Part shown: positions 4,865-6,579 of the stretch, in pieces
Position numbering within the stretch: the stretch's first letter is position 1
Layout: the number at the start of each line of letters is the position of its first letter
Origin: Chloroflexota bacterium
GTDB taxonomy: Bacteria > Chloroflexota > Anaerolineae > JAADDB01
Direction of reading: 5' to 3'
Assembly (NCBI GenBank): GCA_013154135.1
Contig: JAADDB010000068.1
Location: 1-6,579, forward strand
DNA: 6,579 nucleotides
Notes under the pieces: generated by a model
What the model was told of the DNA's origin: nothing
Database searches by the model: none
What the model saw: only the letters and a program-made list of their open reading frames with translations
Made by a program: the position numbers and the translations under genes

Positions 4865-5574
4865 TACTTCCCACTCCTCATCCGGTCATAATCAAAGACG
4901 AAATAGTACCGGGGACGATGCTCCCGGAAAACGGGGCCCAAGACCAAACCGGCCACAAAGCCGCCCACGTGGGCCCACCAGGCCACACCGCCGTACTGAA
5001 ACGCGCCGCTGGCCAGCGCGAGGAGCCCGTTCAAGTACTGGCTGATGAACCAGTACCCCAGCGCCACCACGGCCGGGACATCGATGATGTACAAGAACAG
5101 GAAAAGAGGAATGCCCAAAAAGACCCGGCCGGCCGGGAAGAAGAGCATATACGCGCCCAACACCCCCGAAATCGCGCCGCTGGCACCGATGAGGGGCACC
5201 TGCATTTGAGAAGGCATCATCGCAGACTGGACCAACGCAGCAATGATCCCCGATAAGAGGTAGAAGACGAGATAGCGTCCATGTCCCATCTGATCTTCCA
5301 CATTATCCCCGAAAATCCAGAGATAAATCATGTTCCCGATGATATGGTACCACCCACCGTGGAGAAACTGGCTGGTGATGAGTGTCAAAAGCACCGTGGG
5401 GTCCTGACGCCACTGGGCCAGGCGGGCCGGCACCACCCCATATCGGTAGAACAATTTCGTCACGTGGGGACCATAACTCAACTCAATCAGGAAGACCAGA
5501 ACGTTAATGGCAATGAGGGTATAGGTGACCCACGGAAATCGTCGTCGGGGTACAGAATCACCAAGCGGGATCAT
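4864..5574 (-). CDS. rhomboid-family intramembrane serine protease
   Basis: A 236-residue polytopic membrane protease that cleaves membrane helices or their ends within the bilayer. The catalytic pair is clear: S132 in GASG (130-133) and H202 in AWWAHVGG. H77 and N81 in the HxxxN motif should form the oxyanion hole. The run FLHGGWYH to NVED (70-94) is typical of the bacterial group. Hydrophobic segments lie near 15-33, 77-89, 101-120, 129-147, 151-188 and 197-215, fitting the six-helix core. The C-terminal tail is short, basic and aromatic (217-236). The start at 5574 has AGGAGG (5581-5586) 6 bases upstream. It overlaps the stop of the SDH-type protease gene in an ATGA tetranucleotide (5571-5574), so the two should be translated together. 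The natural substrate cannot be read from the sequence; a membrane substrate shared with the SDH protease is possible but inferred. Confidence 0.95.
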   Translation of the reverse strand: MIPLGDSVPRRRFPWVTYTLIAINVLVFLIELSYGPHVTKLFYRYGVVPARLAQWRQDPTVLLTLITSQFLHGGWYHIIGNMIYLWIFGDNVEDQMGHGRYLVFYLLSGIIAALVQSAMMPSQMQVPLIGASGAISGVLGAYMLFFPAGRVFLGIPLFLFLYIIDVPAVVALGYWFISQYLNGLLALASGAFQYGGVAWWAHVGGFVAGLVLGPVFREHRPRYYFVFDYDRMRSGK

Positions 5575-6422
5575 TTATGCCCTCCTGAGTTCGAACGTCG
5601 GGAATCGTAGGGAGCCGGGATGTACTGGACCGAAGGACGCCGCTGGCCGGGTTGCGGGTAGAGAGCCATCAACTGGTACACCTCCCGCGGCATATCCGTG
5701 GACACATTCAGGCCCAGCTCTCTGGCTTCTTCCACCGAGATGGGATAATCGTGCGTCCAGACGCCGGTGCTCAACGTATCGGCCAACTTGCGGGCCAACT
5801 CATCCGAGCCCCCACGACCGGTCACCAGGTGATAGACCGTGTTCCACACCTGCTTCAGCGCCTTCTTGGACACGTCGGCCATGATCAAGGTCTGGTCGTC
5901 GATCTCGTTGATGTCCTTTTGTTCCAGCACCTTGACGATGGAAGCCGCGGGATACTGGCCCAACTGGGGATCCACCGGCCCTAAGACCGCGTTCTCATCC
6001 ATCACGATCTCATCCGCGGCCAGGGAAATGAGTGTCCCGCCGGACATCGCGTAGTGGGGCACGAACACCGTCACCTTCCCCTTGTGCTTGACCAGAGCCT
6101 CCGCGATCTGCTCCGCGGCCAGGACCAAACCGCCGGGGGTGTGGAGGATGAAGTCAATGGGCATGTCATCCGGGGTCAAGCGGATAGCCCGCAACACCTG
6201 CTCACTGTCCTCAATGTCGATGTAGCGGGAAATGGGGAAACCGAGGAAGGACATGGTTTCCTGGCGGTGGATCATGGTGATGACCCGGGACTTGCGTTTC
6301 TTCTCCAACTGGCGCATGACCCGCTGTCGGGCGGCTTCCAGCCAGCGCTGTTGGAGCATGGGTTGAATGGATGCGAGGAAAATCAACAACCAAAATAAGG
6401 ACCAAAGAGAGTTCGCGTCCAT
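5571..6422 (-). CDS. membrane-anchored SDH-type serine protease (ClpP/SppA class)
   Basis: A 283-residue protease of the SDH (serine dehydrogenase proteinase) family, related to signal peptide peptidase SppA and NfeD-type proteases. A single hydrophobic helix at about 6-19 anchors the N-terminus. A basic stretch (26-46) follows, then the crotonase-like protease fold at about 47-250. Landmarks are HTPGG (94-98), which should help form the oxyanion hole; the nucleophile S127 in YAMSGGT; LAADEIVM (134-141); and LGPVDPQLG (147-155). In the SppA class a lysine is the general base; K164 and K169 in the following helix are candidates. Upstream in-frame codons exist, but the ATG at 6422 has AAGGAGG 8 bases before it and starts directly at the membrane helix, so it is preferred. 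It is the first gene of block A in the window and overlaps the rhomboid gene by four bases. Its proline- and serine-containing C-terminal tail (about 255-283) looks unstructured. Likely role: membrane protein or peptide degradation. Confidence 0.93.
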   Translation of the reverse strand: MDANSLWSLFWLLIFLASIQPMLQQRWLEAARQRVMRQLEKKRKSRVITMIHRQETMSFLGFPISRYIDIEDSEQVLRAIRLTPDDMPIDFILHTPGGLVLAAEQIAEALVKHKGKVTVFVPHYAMSGGTLISLAADEIVMDENAVLGPVDPQLGQYPAASIVKVLEQKDINEIDDQTLIMADVSKKALKQVWNTVYHLVTGRGGSDELARKLADTLSTGVWTHDYPISVEEARELGLNVSTDMPREVYQLMALYPQPGQRRPSVQYIPAPYDSRRSNSGGHK

Positions 6423-6430
6423 GATAATTG

Positions 6431-6438
6431 CCTCCTTC
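6431..6438 (-). promoter_or_regulatory. ribosome binding site of the SDH-type protease gene
   Basis: GAAGGAGG on the minus strand lies 8 bases before the ATG at 6422. It shows that the longer open frame reaching 6545 is not the real start. Confidence 0.75.
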
Positions 6439-6481
6439 GCGTGAGATTTTACTGGACTTCGGACAAGCGGCCCTGGCTGGC

Positions 6482-6523
6482 GGACACAACTCCGTAGCCC
6501 CTTAGCGGAGGATGGGGCTGTCC
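6482..6523. repeat. nested and alternative inverted repeats upstream of the protease gene
   Basis: GGACA (6482-6486) pairs with TGTCC (6519-6523), and GCCCC (6497-6501) pairs with GGGGC (6514-6518). A competing pairing, CTCCG (6490-6494) with CGGAG (6506-6510), overlaps the inner stem in an interleaved way. Alternative folds or a pseudoknot are possible in RNA. It may also be the end of a gene to the right. Confidence 0.35.
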
Positions 6524-6579
6524 ACCTCCACGCCGTGCTATGCAAGAGTGTTGCGTGGGAGAGAGGGAAGCCCGCCCCC

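Larger units (their letters stand above)
6423..6579. other. upstream region of the protease block (window edge)
   Basis: 157 bases hold no supported gene. The ribosome binding site of the protease gene is at 6431-6438 on the minus strand. Nested inverted repeats lie at 6482-6523, and a 6-bp inverted repeat has arms at 6528-6533 and 6553-6558. TAAAAT at about 6446-6451 on the minus strand resembles a -10 box, but no -35 is found at a suitable distance. Confidence 0.55.

Noticed and set aside
6446..6451. TAAAAT as a -10 box for the protease block
   Set aside because: Five of six bases match the consensus, but no -35-like hexamer lies 15-19 bases upstream on the minus strand, so it was not called a promoter.
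6423..6545. N-terminal extension of the SDH-type protease to 6545
   Set aside because: The extra 41 residues lack a domain or signal character, and a strong ribosome binding site and membrane helix point to the ATG at 6422.
1..6579. CRISPR array, insertion sequence, prophage, tRNA or rRNA
   Set aside because: No regularly spaced direct repeats, transposase motifs, phage genes, cloverleaf or conserved rRNA stretch were recognised on either strand.

Overview
The window looks like a compact piece of a bacterial chromosome, roughly 60% GC in the genes, with strong GGAGG-type ribosome binding sites. Seven of its eight genes lie on the minus strand and one on the plus strand. No rRNA, tRNA, CRISPR or insertion sequence was recognised. 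Short intergenic gaps, Arg/Glu-rich proteins and the gene families present suggest a Chloroflexota-like, possibly thermophilic, bacterium. That placement comes from recalled family distribution and style, not from a marker gene, so it is tentative.

Reading the minus strand from the right edge, three blocks follow one another. Block A is a membrane-anchored ClpP/SppA-class serine protease of the SDH type (5571-6422), a rhomboid intramembrane protease overlapping it by four bases (4864-5574), and a cytosolic protein with two BON domains (4338-4808). Block B begins after about 240 bases of hairpin-rich DNA. It holds an ECF-like sigma factor (3376-4098) overlapping by about 32 bases a gene for an eRF1-like protein of the baeRF type (2211-3407). 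That protein has a C-terminal zinc ribbon and a GGW in place of the GGQ loop. Block C is a single-pass membrane protein with a long coiled coil (1562-2002), followed 27 bases later by a universal stress protein carrying an eight-cysteine N-terminal metal-binding region (848-1534). The plus-strand gene at the left edge (195-713) is a PAP2-type membrane phosphatase. It converges on block C, with a strong hairpin between them.

Read together, the genes look like a stress and quality-control neighbourhood. It has membrane proteolysis (SDH protease, rhomboid), envelope lipid phosphate metabolism (PAP2), an alternative sigma factor, a ribosome-directed release-factor-like protein and a nucleotide-binding stress protein. 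The most unusual parts are the overlapping sigma factor/baeRF pair, the GGW substitution, and the structured region before the sigma gene with three copies of the 9-mer GGTGAGCGA. That these blocks act as one system is inference; the sequence shows only co-location, overlaps and a shared strand. No promoter could be identified with confidence.
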